NCBI GenBank assembly: GCA_977006965.1
Contig: OZ345385.1
Coordinates: forward strand, 1,302,001-1,366,000
Direction of reading: 5' to 3'
Length of the DNA: 64,000 nt
Origin: Phymatolithon calcareum
Taxonomy: Eukaryota > Rhodophyta > Florideophyceae > Hapalidiales
Shown here: positions 19,992 to 29,831 of the stretch, in pieces
How the letters are laid out: each line of letters starts with the position of its first letter
How positions within the stretch are numbered: position 1 is the stretch's first letter
Notes under the pieces: model-generated
The model's input: only the letters and a program-made list of their open reading frames with translations
The model's database searches: none
What the model was told of the DNA's origin: nothing
Made by a program: the position numbers and the translations under genes

Positions 19992-21777
19992 CTCAGGAGT
20001 CAATTTTCTATGCACTTAGTGGGTTCTCAGAATTGATGTCGTATTTTGTCACCATAAAGCTACCGTCTGCCAGCGTGAAGTACTAAGATTTGATGATAAT
20101 TAGCTGAGAATTGAGTTTTCTCGGCCGATACAGTACAGGGCAAAACATCGCGAGCCTCTAAGGTCAAAATCGAAGCATGGCTACCCGCCAACGGTGGCAT
20201 GCACTGCGCACCGTCTGTTTTTGTGCATCTCTTTTGTGGGGGAATAGCTTGCCCATGCCTTTCTTCCAGCTTCTGCCAATGATCACGACACACCAGAACA
20301 GTGCTTCACAGGTTGTACTGAACTACCGCGTGGTGCACTTCGCGCAACCTCGTACCATCATGAACGCTTCCAGTCGCACCGTCCGTGCGCTAATGAAGTA
20401 CTGTACTCTAACATCCCGCGCTCTCCGTTACTTGCTTGTATCCGACGACAGGGCGCTCCAGCGAGGATGTTTGCAACTGCGTACAGTCACTGCGGGCAGG
20501 CCGTAGCATGTCCCCATCACAAGTCGTCAAGCACCGTTTTGTCCAGCGCCGATTCGCTCGCCGTCATGTCCAGAACACCGTCGACCATATGAAATGCAAT
20601 GCCTATGTGCTCTCCTTGTGTCTACCCCGCATCTGCGAGCTCCTTTCCGTCACCGCCACGCGTGACGACTGCACTAATGTAATTGGCGACTAGTGGCGCG
20701 GTTTTGAAAAACGTTTTCGCCAAATACGTCTCAAAAGACTCTCCAGTCGGTGATATCGTATCTGCTCCATCACCTCCTCCGTCGCGTTGCCAATCCCACC
20801 AACGGGAGCGTCGGGTCCACCACCCCGCATTTGCAATACCAAGCCACGCACCAAGTTCTCTATCACAGAGGAAAGCCTTTCCACAACATCACAGTTTCGC
20901 AGTCCTGCAAGTGCGACAGACGTTCATGCGACCTTGAAAGTCTCCCGCCAAGAATTATGCAGCAGCGAAGCTGCATGAAGCAGTTCGGTTATCTCATCGA
21001 TTGGACGTTGAGTTGACGAAATTGGCACCGCCGCACCTCACTGCGCCACGGCGGCCTGTGCCATCAAGATTACAAGCACCAAGCGTTCGCGCTTCCCGTG
21101 CAGTGAGAGCAGATGGGCAGCCGCCGTGCCCAATGAGGGGTATTGCAATGCGCGTACGGTCGCAAAATAGTGAACCGGTCAGATGGTCGAGCTCGCCGAT
21201 CGCGAGCGAGAATTGGTCGGTACCTCGCAAATGCCCAGCGACTGAATGATCCAGGGAATCGATCCATCCTGCATCGTCACGCTTGGTGGGCACGTCTTTT
21301 TCTGATGCCGGTGCAAACACTGCGCGCAGCGACGAGACTGCAGCCCGACTAGCGATGTTAGTGTCACGTGCTAAGATCGACGACGCGTCTCAAATTCATA
21401 TCACAACATTTGAGACGCCGTTTCTCGTTCCTTTGTCCCGCCCAGATCAAGTCAGCCTCGCTCGATCACGCACTCCCCAATCTGCACCGCCATTCCACAC
21501 TGCAGTAGCACAACCGCGGGAGTCTCGCTTATGCCCGTCGCTCGTCGGGAAAATCTGACCATGTCACCCAAACACTGAACTTGTTGGACACCAATCGTCT
21601 CCACAGTCCTGTACAAAAGTTCCGCATAACCCGACGGCGCAACCGCGAGCACCACGACGTGCGTGCGACACCTTCCACCTTCAGGTGTTCTCAACGCAAC
21701 TCTTTAAAGTTTCGGGGGACATTTCTCATGCCAATTCCATCCCCATCTCACCAGGTATTCAAAAGACATCACCGTAA
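19992..21777. other. Gene-poor stretch with short unassigned frames
   Basis: Only short frames on both strands. Minus-strand pieces at 21694-21452 (THVVVLAVAPSGYAELLYRT) and 20884-20690 (MERLSSVIENLVRGLVLQMR) have some protein-like composition and might be exons or remains of a gene downstream of the protease. No family is recognised and no model is proposed. Confidence 0.35.
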
Positions 21778-22782
21778 TCACGAATCCATTTCACTGACCG
21801 CCACTTTCCCGCGAGCCCACCCCACAGCCACTGTCGCCCACTCCGCATCGCCGAGCACAATGCTTGCATCCCTTACGCCGCTCCTCGGGTGCCAAAGCGT
21901 GACACGCGCCGCATATCTCGGAGCGTGACCCGCCAACTTTCCTGAAAACGAGCTCTCGGTCGATATTGAAGAGCCGTCGACGGCGCACACAACGTCACCG
22001 TCCCGCAATCCATAGTGATGTCCACCGCCCACGACGTGTACACCGTCCGCATCATCCGGCACACCAGACGCAACGCGCACAAACGGGAGAGACAGTACAT
22101 GCACATGGAGTTCCGGTAGAGCGCCCAACCGGACAACGCGGGCTGAATCCGTAACCACACGTCGCAACAGCGCAACAGGCGCAACATAAGCGTAGTCAGA
22201 ATCGCCGGCACGCGTGGCAGTGGCCGCAAATATGCCGACGACATTGCCTCCGCCGGCGCCGTAGAGCGGGGACCTAGAATCGGCCGGTCGGAGCGCGCGG
22301 CGACGGCTGGAGACCACGAGCGCGGGAAGCATAGCGCCTGTCGGGCACAGTCTGTCGTGTACGCCCATCACTCGCATTGCATTGTACAGCTTCCACGAGC
22401 GCTGCGAGCGTCGCGAGGGAAATGGAAACACATCGCGAGCGGTATCGACGCGGCTCAGCGACTGCGACGCGACGGTGGCGGCCAGCGAAAAGCAACGGAG
22501 CACGGCGATATCGGCCGCGCGGCAGACACGGAGGAGATGGGCGCGATGGCCGGCGATGGCGATTTTCGATGCGTGCGCCACGAGGTGGAAGCAGGTCAGG
22601 AGGTTACCAGGTGTTACACAGAAGGCTGCGCCGTGGAATTTTATCCCGTCCCAAAGAGATACCTCGACTTGATATACATGTTTTGCGTACGCGCGCGCTT
22701 GCCGCGTTGCGAGGGTGGATCCAGGGGATAGTAATATATAAGAGGGGGACGTCAACTCCCGGTTTTTCAGGAACGCCCTCAA
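21778..22782 (-). CDS. HtrA-like trypsin/PDZ protease homologue, N-terminus altered by insertion
   Basis: A 334-codon frame with a chymotrypsin-fold domain and a C-terminal PDZ. GAAFCVTPGNLLTCFHLV carries the expected histidine (H66), ADIAVLRC the aspartate (D91), and ADSRSPLYGAGGG the serine region (S169), with the usual G-D/N-S-G-G changed to A-D-S-R-S. The oxyanion-hole glycines are therefore lost and activity is doubtful. PDZ residues about 248-325 include YGLRDGDVVCAVDG. The first 20 or so residues, and the only upstream Met, are encoded by the MITE at 22723-23699. Before that insertion the frame ran on past 23708 for about 35 codons without a Met to a TAA. The gene may be truncated or use a donated start. 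Confidence 0.6.
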   Translation of the reverse strand: MRAFLKNRELTSPSYILLSPGSTLATRQARAYAKHVYQVEVSLWDGIKFHGAAFCVTPGNLLTCFHLVAHASKIAIAGHRAHLLRVCRAADIAVLRCFSLAATVASQSLSRVDTARDVFPFPSRRSQRSWKLYNAMRVMGVHDRLCPTGAMLPALVVSSRRRALRPADSRSPLYGAGGGNVVGIFAATATRAGDSDYAYVAPVALLRRVVTDSARVVRLGALPELHVHVLSLPFVRVASGVPDDADGVHVVGGGHHYGLRDGDVVCAVDGSSISTESSFSGKLAGHAPRYAARVTLWHPRSGVRDASIVLGDAEWATVAVGWARGKVAVSEMDS

Positions 22783-23699
22783 ATCGCATATGCCAAATGG
22801 AGCGAAACGGTTGGTCCATTTTTGGTGATCATACCACTAAATTGCCTCTGGTCAAGAGCACATCCATATTCCAACGTTTAAAGGACGATTTTAAGCTGAG
22901 CGCGCGAGTGTCCTGTGGCTGGAGCACATGTTTATATTAAGCTGTCTCTGAGAGAAGATATCTTCAAGATGCGGTGATTCTTCTGATGTAATTTATTTTT
23001 AAAATTAAAGACTGACAAAGTTACCGCATCGCTGGGATGCCATGTTCTTTTTTGGGCTAATTTGAGGGGTCAGATTGCTTGAAAAACGTAAAAAAGAGCT
23101 CGAAAAACTGGTTTGTTCCACTCCGATTTCCTTATCGTAAGCATAGAAGATTTGCAATGAGGAGGGGAAGCATGGTAGATGTTTTTTGGATTAAATAAGC
23201 TTACCAGTTCTTGACCGCAAAGATTTTTCTGTGAGAGCTTCAGTCGGGGGTGAAAAGTGTTTGCGAGATGTTGCTCTTCAACGAGAAGCATTACAGTGCG
23301 ATATTTGGTCGACATGGGCACTCAGGACAGTGCAAAATTATACCTCTGCACTGAACAACACACGACGGAATGAATTTCAAACCTGTCCGTCCGCGTCCGC
23401 GACCGCATATTTCCATCTCCACCCCGCTCTTTCGTACGTACTTACGCACCAAGGATGTTCACGATATAGTGCGTTTGTTCATTTTATCTTCCTGCAGTGC
23501 TCTTTTGGGTGCTGCAATATTGGCATTTGAACAGCGATTACAGCAAGTGTCAGCCGACAGCTCGCAGCTTACTGTACGTGGAGCACAATTCCAAAGATTA
23601 TGTGCGATTGAGGGTTTGAGTTTAATTTCCTGCTTTCCAACATCCATATGAGCCCTCAGAAAAAAGGTGTTGTCCCCCTCTTATATATTACTATCCCCT
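22723..23699. mobile_element. 977 bp MITE, Mutator-like (9 bp target duplication)
   Basis: Terminal inverted repeats of 28 bp match exactly: 22723-22750 begins AGGGGATAGTAATATATAAG and 23672-23699 is its reverse complement. Direct repeats GGTGGATCC flank it at 22714-22722 and 23700-23708. A 9 bp duplication is typical of Mutator-like elements. An alternative boundary (TIR beginning CC, 5 bp TGGAT duplication) fits equally well. The interior has no transposase, so it is non-autonomous. It interrupts the N-terminal region of the protease gene. Confidence 0.9.
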
Positions 23700-24847
23700 G
23701 GTGGATCCACCTCTGCACCCTCGAGTATCGTGCAAAGCGTGAGTTGTTGACAGAGGAACAAGCAACTGCAGCACTGTAGCTGTAGTTGCGTATTGTTCCT
23801 TCTTTATGTCTGCCTGTCAGCTCCTAGATGGAGCTGACGGGATTACTTATTGAGTGCTATCGGTTCCTACTGTACAGCACGACGTACAGTAATATTGCCG
23901 TCCCGGTGTACAGTACTGTAATGCACTGGGCAATTCCAATGATGATAGAAGGCTCCGTGAGGAATTTTACAGTTAACCCACGTGCAGGGGCTATCTGCGA
24001 TTTCTCGCATACCAATGAAAAAGTTTCATTTGCAATTCGCAATTGACAAATTGGCTCTTTTCAAATTGAAACTAGATATGTGCATTTCTATTGTCTGGAG
24101 GATGCGGGAAATCGCAATTTTTGCCATTTTGGCAAAACATTTGCGAATTCTTGTAAAGCAATTGTCAAATTTCTTCTACAGTCCCGTCCTCGTTGGGCCA
24201 AGTTGCCCATTTTAATTATTCTTATTGGCCTCTTAATCAATCCCACAAATTTTCATTGGGCACCAACGGTCGTCAGAGGAAATAAATGGACATGAAGGGT
24301 TGAGAAAGACTGGTAATGAAACCTTACTGTATCATACGCAAGTGTAACGTACCTTATTGCTATCAAAAAATTTGCTATCACAAGATGCCCCGATTTGAAA
24401 TGTCCACAACCTATTCTTGCGGAGCTTCACTCATACAACAGAGAACGTATTGCCATAACAGCGCTTTCCAAATGGTAAGGCACGTAATGACGGGCATTTG
24501 ATGGATGGTTGACGGACATTGGCCGTCATGACAATCAAAAATGACTACTGTAGTATATTCGAGCTCGTAATGAGATCGGCACAATTCTTCGTGCTAAAAT
24601 TTTGATATAGCCTTAAAGTACTCATTGTTGTGATTCTAATGATACCTTTTTTGTGCGTACAGCATACACAGATCTCTTACAAAATCCCTCGGAAAAGGTG
24701 ACTGTTTTCCGAAATTTGCATTTTTTCTTATATTCTGGCGTGCTGTTTCCCCCCTTACACTAGTCAACAGCATACGTTTTTTATATCATTCGTCATCCCA
24801 TGAGCTAGTTTTTCTTCCGGCATGGAAGAGCTTTACTTCCGGATCAA
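23700..24847. other. AT-rich stretch, left terminal part of the piggyBac composite
   Basis: No gene is seen. It contains the putative piggyBac end TTAACCCACGTGCA at 23973, a subterminal motif CTATCTGCGATTTCTCGCA at about 23991 that also occurs in variant form near 38890, and a GATGCGGGAAATCG word at 24102 that recurs in reverse complement near 29240. Confidence 0.45.
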
Positions 24848-26352
24848 GCAGTGGAATCCGAGTGGTGCAAACCCTAAGTGTAGATGGACAAAAAAAACGC
24901 TCGGCTTATGATAAACGGCTTAGCGCGAAAACATGAATGCCGTAATCAAATACGGGTGCAATACTGGAGGTCGAATGGCGAAAAATGCCTAGGAAGTCCA
25001 CATTTCTGTCGCGGGGAAAACAATTGGACCGGTACTTGCCGGCCTCGACTGTCGCCGCAAAGAAGCTCATCGTGACCGCTTAAGAGTTGTGCATAGTCGT
25101 GCGGCGAGACTTTGTTAATTCTAGTTTTACTTTTCGAGTTATGGCCTGTTTTGTAGACGTCTATCGGAGCCTGTGCAACCCAACCGAAGGGACCTGGGAG
25201 TAGTTCATGGTTGAGCTTACAGTGTACTACAAGGTGCACTACGATTCGAAACGATGTGATTTGCACATCAATTCATGGCCGGTCGACCGCCGCCGCCGCC
25301 GACCAAATCGCACACCCACCTCTCGAATCCACATTTGCCCGCGCCACACCCACCTGATCTATCCACGCCATTGCGATCCTCCTCGCCCTCAGTTGTCCGC
25401 GCCCCGAGCATGCTGTTCATTCGTTCGCATCAATCGGCATATCCCGCATTCAAAAGCGCTCTCGTCAACCGTTTCAAAATCGCTGGTATGTACTGCACCG
25501 TCCTTTTTCTGCCGTTTGGGGCAATTTTGATGACATCCAAGAATTCTGAATATTTTTTTGGACGTCTGTATCCCGCCGCCGCGAAGTTTCGATTACTCCA
25601 GGTTTCATTCCAATGTAGAGCACGCCTGCGCCTAGCCCGAGCTCATTCCCAGATGTCGGTGACGTCTTTTGACCTGAGTCGAGCCCTGCGCCAGTTGTAT
25701 CTTCAAGCGGTCGCGTCTGCTTCCTGGCGTCCGCCATTGCGGAGCTGGAAGATGGTTGCATCAAGGAGATGAGCGAAGTGGAGATTGGAGATCAAGTGAA
25801 GGTTTCGGAAGGCGTCTTCGCAAAAGTGTTCATGTTCACCCACATGCTGAATTACGACTTTGTGACATTCAAGACAAGCTGTGGTGCTACTCTTGTTCTT
25901 ACACATGCGCAATATCTGTACGTAAACGGTGCTCTGGCCCTTGCAAGTTCCGTTCGCATCGGGTATTTCGTGCAGTCCGCGGCCGGCGAGAGCCTTTTAG
26001 TTTCATCTGTCGGCATTTCTTCCATTCCAAGTTTGTACAACTCTCAGACTGTTCATGGCGACATCGTGGTAAATGGCATCCGATCATCAACGTACACCAC
26101 ATCTGTGCATCCGGGCGCTACCCATTCAATGCTCTGCTCTGCGTGGCAGATAAACTATGGCGTTGGATTAAGATCATCGTTCGGATACATGTCGGCTGAT
26201 GGCGGTGTAGCCTACTCGTGGGTGAAGCAATGAATATCTGAAATGGAATATCGGCGAGGAAAAAAGGGAAAATGTCCCTGGCGAGAGCCGTTGCGCACGC
26301 TTCATGAAGCTACTGCAAATGATGCGTTTTACATGCATGCGATCGAAGATTC
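24848..26352 (+). repeat. Left arm of a 1,505 bp inverted repeat
   Basis: It pairs with 27280-28784 with no net indel: paired positions always sum to 53632. At least three substitutions are visible (for example 24878 region GTGGTGC against GTTGTGC, and a Ser/Ala change in the Hint ORF). The arms are therefore about 99.8% alike across a 927 bp spacer. Outside the arms a further 20 bp shows weak mirror similarity. Confidence 0.95.
25718..26233 (+). CDS. Hedgehog-type Hint (Hog) domain protein, left copy
   Basis: The Hint domain starts at the cysteine codon 25718, not at the Met at 25769: VCFLASAIAELEDG leads into VEIGDQVKV, then VFAKVFMFTH, LVLTHAQYLYVNG, LYNSQTVHGDIVVNGI and THSMLCSAW. Hint domains excise themselves or attach cholesterol through Cys1 and a TxxH motif. 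Cys1 is present, but the TxxH position reads T-H-A-Q (codons 25901-25912), so the usual histidine is glutamine. Upstream the frame has a Pro/Ser linker, then a TGA near 25669. A spliced exon from the proline-rich frame at 25275 (GTATGT donor at 25486, acceptor CAG at 25694) would keep frame but is unproven. Confidence 0.75.
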   Translation, partial: CFLASAIAELEDGCIKEMSEVEIGDQVKVSEGVFAKVFMFTHMLNYDFVTFKTSCGATLVLTHAQYLYVNGALALASSVRIGYFVQSAAGESLLVSSVGISSIPSLYNSQTVHGDIVVNGIRSSTYTTSVHPGATHSMLCSAWQINYGVGLRSSFGYMSADGGVAYSWVKQ

Positions 26353-26905
26353 TGCTTTTGGACAGGTTGTTATCTATTTACTCTAAAATAGCAAGTCCCA
26401 AATTAGGTACCATGCGCAGAACTTTGAATATTATAGAAAGCGATACGTTCTAAAAACTAGAAAGGCTTCCAAGAACGACCGTATCACCTCATTTCGTTGG
26501 ATTTCCGCAATGTCGAATGTGGAAAAAGCGAAGGAAACTCCGTGCTGTATTTGCAATGAAACTAAAACGAGCTCCAGACCAGTAAATGAGAGACACCGAG
26601 AGATTCTGCTCACTGTTCCTAATGGAAGGATAGTTGGAATGTCTCCATCAAGGGAACCTTTGTCTCTTCCCTCCCGGGATATTTTGCAAAATAAGGCGAT
26701 TTTCCTATGCATTTGCAAACCATGTCGGACTAAGTCCCTGTCATTAGGCGAAAGCAGGACTCCAACACAGGTGAAGGAAAGCAGAAAGAGGACATTCAGG
26801 TCTGGAATGTTTGCTCGTGGAGTTTTTATAGAAGAAATGGGCATCGTGAGCTTGGAGACGAGCAAAATATCACGACAAGGCCCGGTCGTCAACTTCTCTC
26901 TATAA
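26243..26905 (+). CDS. Hypothetical protein, possible two-exon gene
   Basis: The first part starts MEYRRGKKGKCPWREPLR and ends HAIEDSAFGQ; a GT-AG interval from about 26362 to 26416 would join it to FEYYRKRYVLKTRKASKNDR and MSNVEKAKETPCCICNETK, ending near 26905. Cysteine pairs (CCIC, CICKPC) suggest a small metal-binding module. No family is recognised. The first part lies in the inverted-repeat arm and is duplicated at 27389-27280 on the minus strand, where it is cut off at the arm boundary. This supports 24848-26905 being the original and the right arm the copy. The splice is inferred. Confidence 0.4.
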
Positions 26906-27279
26906 CAGAGCTCCTAAATGAGGAGGAAACCGAGTCTGAGACTTCAGGGACAGCCTCGGATTCCAGCCGCCATCTTTTTCTCCTTCTGTCATCACTGCAT
27001 GACGTCACCGACCATGAGAGTCTTTCTGAAGATTTTACGAATGATATTGCTCACGAGAATGGACTTTTCACTGCAGATGCGGAGTCAGATTAGAGATGCT
27101 TGGCAAAATATAATCTTAGGATCGGCTGGACATGCGCATAATAGGCGACTTTGCGAAGATCAGACACAAGCTTACTCTACCACTATCTAGATGATGGCGG
27201 TTAACGGACCAGAGACGTCTCTCTCCTCCAAAAGCGTCTGAGACATTTAAAATTAGATTGCCTATCTGCAAAAAAAACC
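26353..27279. other. Spacer of the palindrome
   Basis: 927 bp of unique sequence between the arms. Its left half carries the C-terminal part of the hypothetical gene (to 26905). The right half (26906-27279) has no convincing frame. Confidence 0.6.
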
Positions 27280-28784
27280 GAATCTTCGATCGCATGCATG
27301 TAAAACGCATCATTTGCAGTAGCTTCATGAAGCGTGCGCAACGGCTCTCGCCAGGGACATTTTCCCTTTTTTCCTCGCCGATATTCCATTTCAGATATTC
27401 ATTGCTTCACCCACGAGTAGGCTACACCGCCATCAGCCGACATGTATCCGAACGATGATCTTAATCCAACGCCATAGTTTATCTGCCACGCAGAGCAGAG
27501 CATTGAATGGGTAGCGCCCGGATGCACAGCTGTGGTGTACGTTGATGATCGGATGCCATTTACCACGATGTCGCCATGAACAGTCTGAGAGTTGTACAAA
27601 CTTGGAATGGAAGAAATGCCGACAGATGAAACTAAAAGGCTCTCGCCGGCCGCGGACTGCACGAAATACCCGATGCGAACGGAACTTGCAAGGGCCAGAG
27701 CACCGTTTACGTACAGATATTGCGCATGTGTAAGAACAAGAGTAGCACCACAGCTTGTCTTGAATGTCACAAAGTCGTAATTCAGCATGTGGGTGAACAT
27801 GAACACTTTTGCGAAGACGCCTTCCGAAACCTTCACTTGATCTCCAATCTCCACTTCGCTCATCTCCTTGATGCAACCATCTTCCAGCTCCGCAATGGCG
27901 GACGCCAGGAAGCAGACGCGACCGCTTGAAGATACAACTGGCGCAGGGCTCGACTCAGGTCAAAAGACGTCACCGACATCTGGGAATGAGCTCGGGCTAG
28001 GCGCAGGCGTGCTCTACATTGGAATGAAACCTGGAGTAATCGAAACTTCGCGGCGGCGGGATACAGACGTCCAAAAAAATATTCAGAATTCTTGGATGTC
28101 ATCAAAATTGCCCCAAACGGCAGAAAAAGGACGGTGCAGTACATACCAGCGATTTTGAAACGGTTGACGAGAGCGCTTTTGAATGCGGGATATGCCGATT
28201 GATGCGAACGAATGAACAGCATGCTCGGGGCGCGGACAACTGAGGGCGAGGAGGATCGCAATGGCGTGGATAGATCAGGTGGGTGTGGCGCGGGCAAATG
28301 TGGATTCGAGAGGTGGGTGTGCGATTTGGTCGGCGGCGGCGGCGGTCGACCGGCCATGAATTGATGTGCAAATCACATCGTTTCGAATCGTAGTGCACCT
28401 TGTAGTACACTGTAAGCTCAACCATGAACTACTCCCAGGTCCCTTCGGTTGGGTTGCACAGGCTCCGATAGACGTCTACAAAACAGGCCATAACTCGAAA
28501 AGTAAAACTAGAATTAACAAAGTCTCGCCGCACGACTATGCACAACTCTTAAGCGGTCACGATGAGCTTCTTTGCGGCGACAGTCGAGGCCGGCAAGTAC
28601 CGGTCCAATTGTTTTCCCCGCGACAGAAATGTGGACTTCCTAGGCATTTTTCGCCATTCGACCTCCAGTATTGCACCCGTATTTGATTACGGCGTTCATG
28701 TTTTCGCGCTAAGCCGTTTATCATAAGCCGAGCGTTTTTTTTGTCCATCTACACTTAGGGTTTGCACAACTCGGATTCCACTGC
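27280..28784 (-). repeat. Right arm of the 1,505 bp inverted repeat
   Basis: Mirror copy of 24848-26352. It ends exactly where the left-arm gene continues into the spacer, so the flanking gene is truncated on this side. Confidence 0.95.
27399..27914 (-). CDS. Hedgehog-type Hint (Hog) domain protein, right copy
   Basis: Same protein as the left copy, read on minus, with one visible substitution in the Hint region (STYTTAVHPG here, STYTTSVHPG there). Cys1 codon is at 27914-27912 and the stop at 27401-27399. It has the same T-H-A-Q in place of TxxH, so the change is not a sequencing error in one copy. The frame is otherwise open and the upstream region is identical, so both copies could be expressed from mirrored promoters. 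Confidence 0.75.
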   Translation of the reverse strand, partial: CFLASAIAELEDGCIKEMSEVEIGDQVKVSEGVFAKVFMFTHMLNYDFVTFKTSCGATLVLTHAQYLYVNGALALASSVRIGYFVQSAAGESLLVSSVGISSIPSLYNSQTVHGDIVVNGIRSSTYTTAVHPGATHSMLCSAWQINYGVGLRSSFGYMSADGGVAYSWVKQ

Positions 28785-29831
28785 AAGATGAGGAAGAAAA
28801 TACGCCCGACATTTGACGGAAATGACGAAAAAGTGACGGTACGTCAATGACCAGTCTTGAAGACAAAATTGTTTTACGTGCCACGTCAAATTTATGATCT
28901 GCAAAAAATGTGATCAGCAATCTCTGAAAATACAAGATTATTATGATAGGCTATGCTGCCGAATTTGAAGAACAGTCAATTTTTCCTTGACGGTTACCTT
29001 CTTTGTCAGACATGAGTAAGTCTTACACAACAGTAAGTAACAGTACGATCTGATAGTTGGCAATCTGTGCTGTTTGTCAGTCCTTGCGCTTCTTGAAGCA
29101 GCCACAGCACAAAAACGTACTGGATTCTATGACAATTGCACGGCGCCATGACCGCGCAGGAACGCGCAACGAATGAGGGAAAAGGAACCAGGCAAAACCA
29201 TATTAATTTTTTAACTACTGCCTGAAAATTGCAAAAAATACGATTTCCCGCATCCGTCTGCGAAATATCAAAGATAACGAATTTATGTTTAATATATCGA
29301 ATATCGTCTCTTAAACAGGTTTTCGCGTTCGATTTAACGTGCGATTTATCGAATGCAACCAGTCCGCGCTGCTTCTGATGCACCATTCTACATCACGTCG
29401 CATCCGGTAAACGATTCGTGGCACACATACGGGAAATCCGGCGCAATCGTTCATCAACCATCGCACGTTTTCCCGATCTGACTCACTTCTTTTCGGGAAG
29501 CTACTGTAGCACCTGCTGCTATTGAGACCTGTGGCGCCGGATCGCACTATATTATGCACTGAAGCAGCGGATGAACTGTTATAGATACGGCACAAAGTTG
29601 AGGCACAATCATTGAGTCCGGTTTGGCGCGTGCGATTGTTTCGAATCCAATTTCAAGCGCGTGTGACCTTTCATTACCGGCTCCCCGTTCAATTCTCATT
29701 GTGCTATGGGCAATGATGAAGGAATTTCAAACAGGTGTGCAGCTTCCAGCATACACAGCTGCTTCAACTTTGACATTTGCGAGGCCGTGAGCGAATTTAT
29801 TTGCCCACACGATTAAGCTAAAGTTATGAAA
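28785..29831. other. AT-rich stretch, no gene seen
   Basis: No convincing frame. TGACGG words cluster at 28810-28850. A segment at 29230-29360 contains CGAAATATC, ATCGAATATCG and TGCGATTTATCGAA, resembling the subterminal sequence of the piggyBac end at 38977. Confidence 0.4.

Noticed and set aside
22377-22940. 187-codon plus-strand frame
   Set aside because: Antisense to the protease-like gene and extends into MITE sequence.
24848-28784. The palindrome as a simple foldback transposon with a clean target duplication
   Set aside because: The outer flanks share only AA, and weak mirror similarity continues beyond the high-identity arms. An inverted duplication with conversion fits better.
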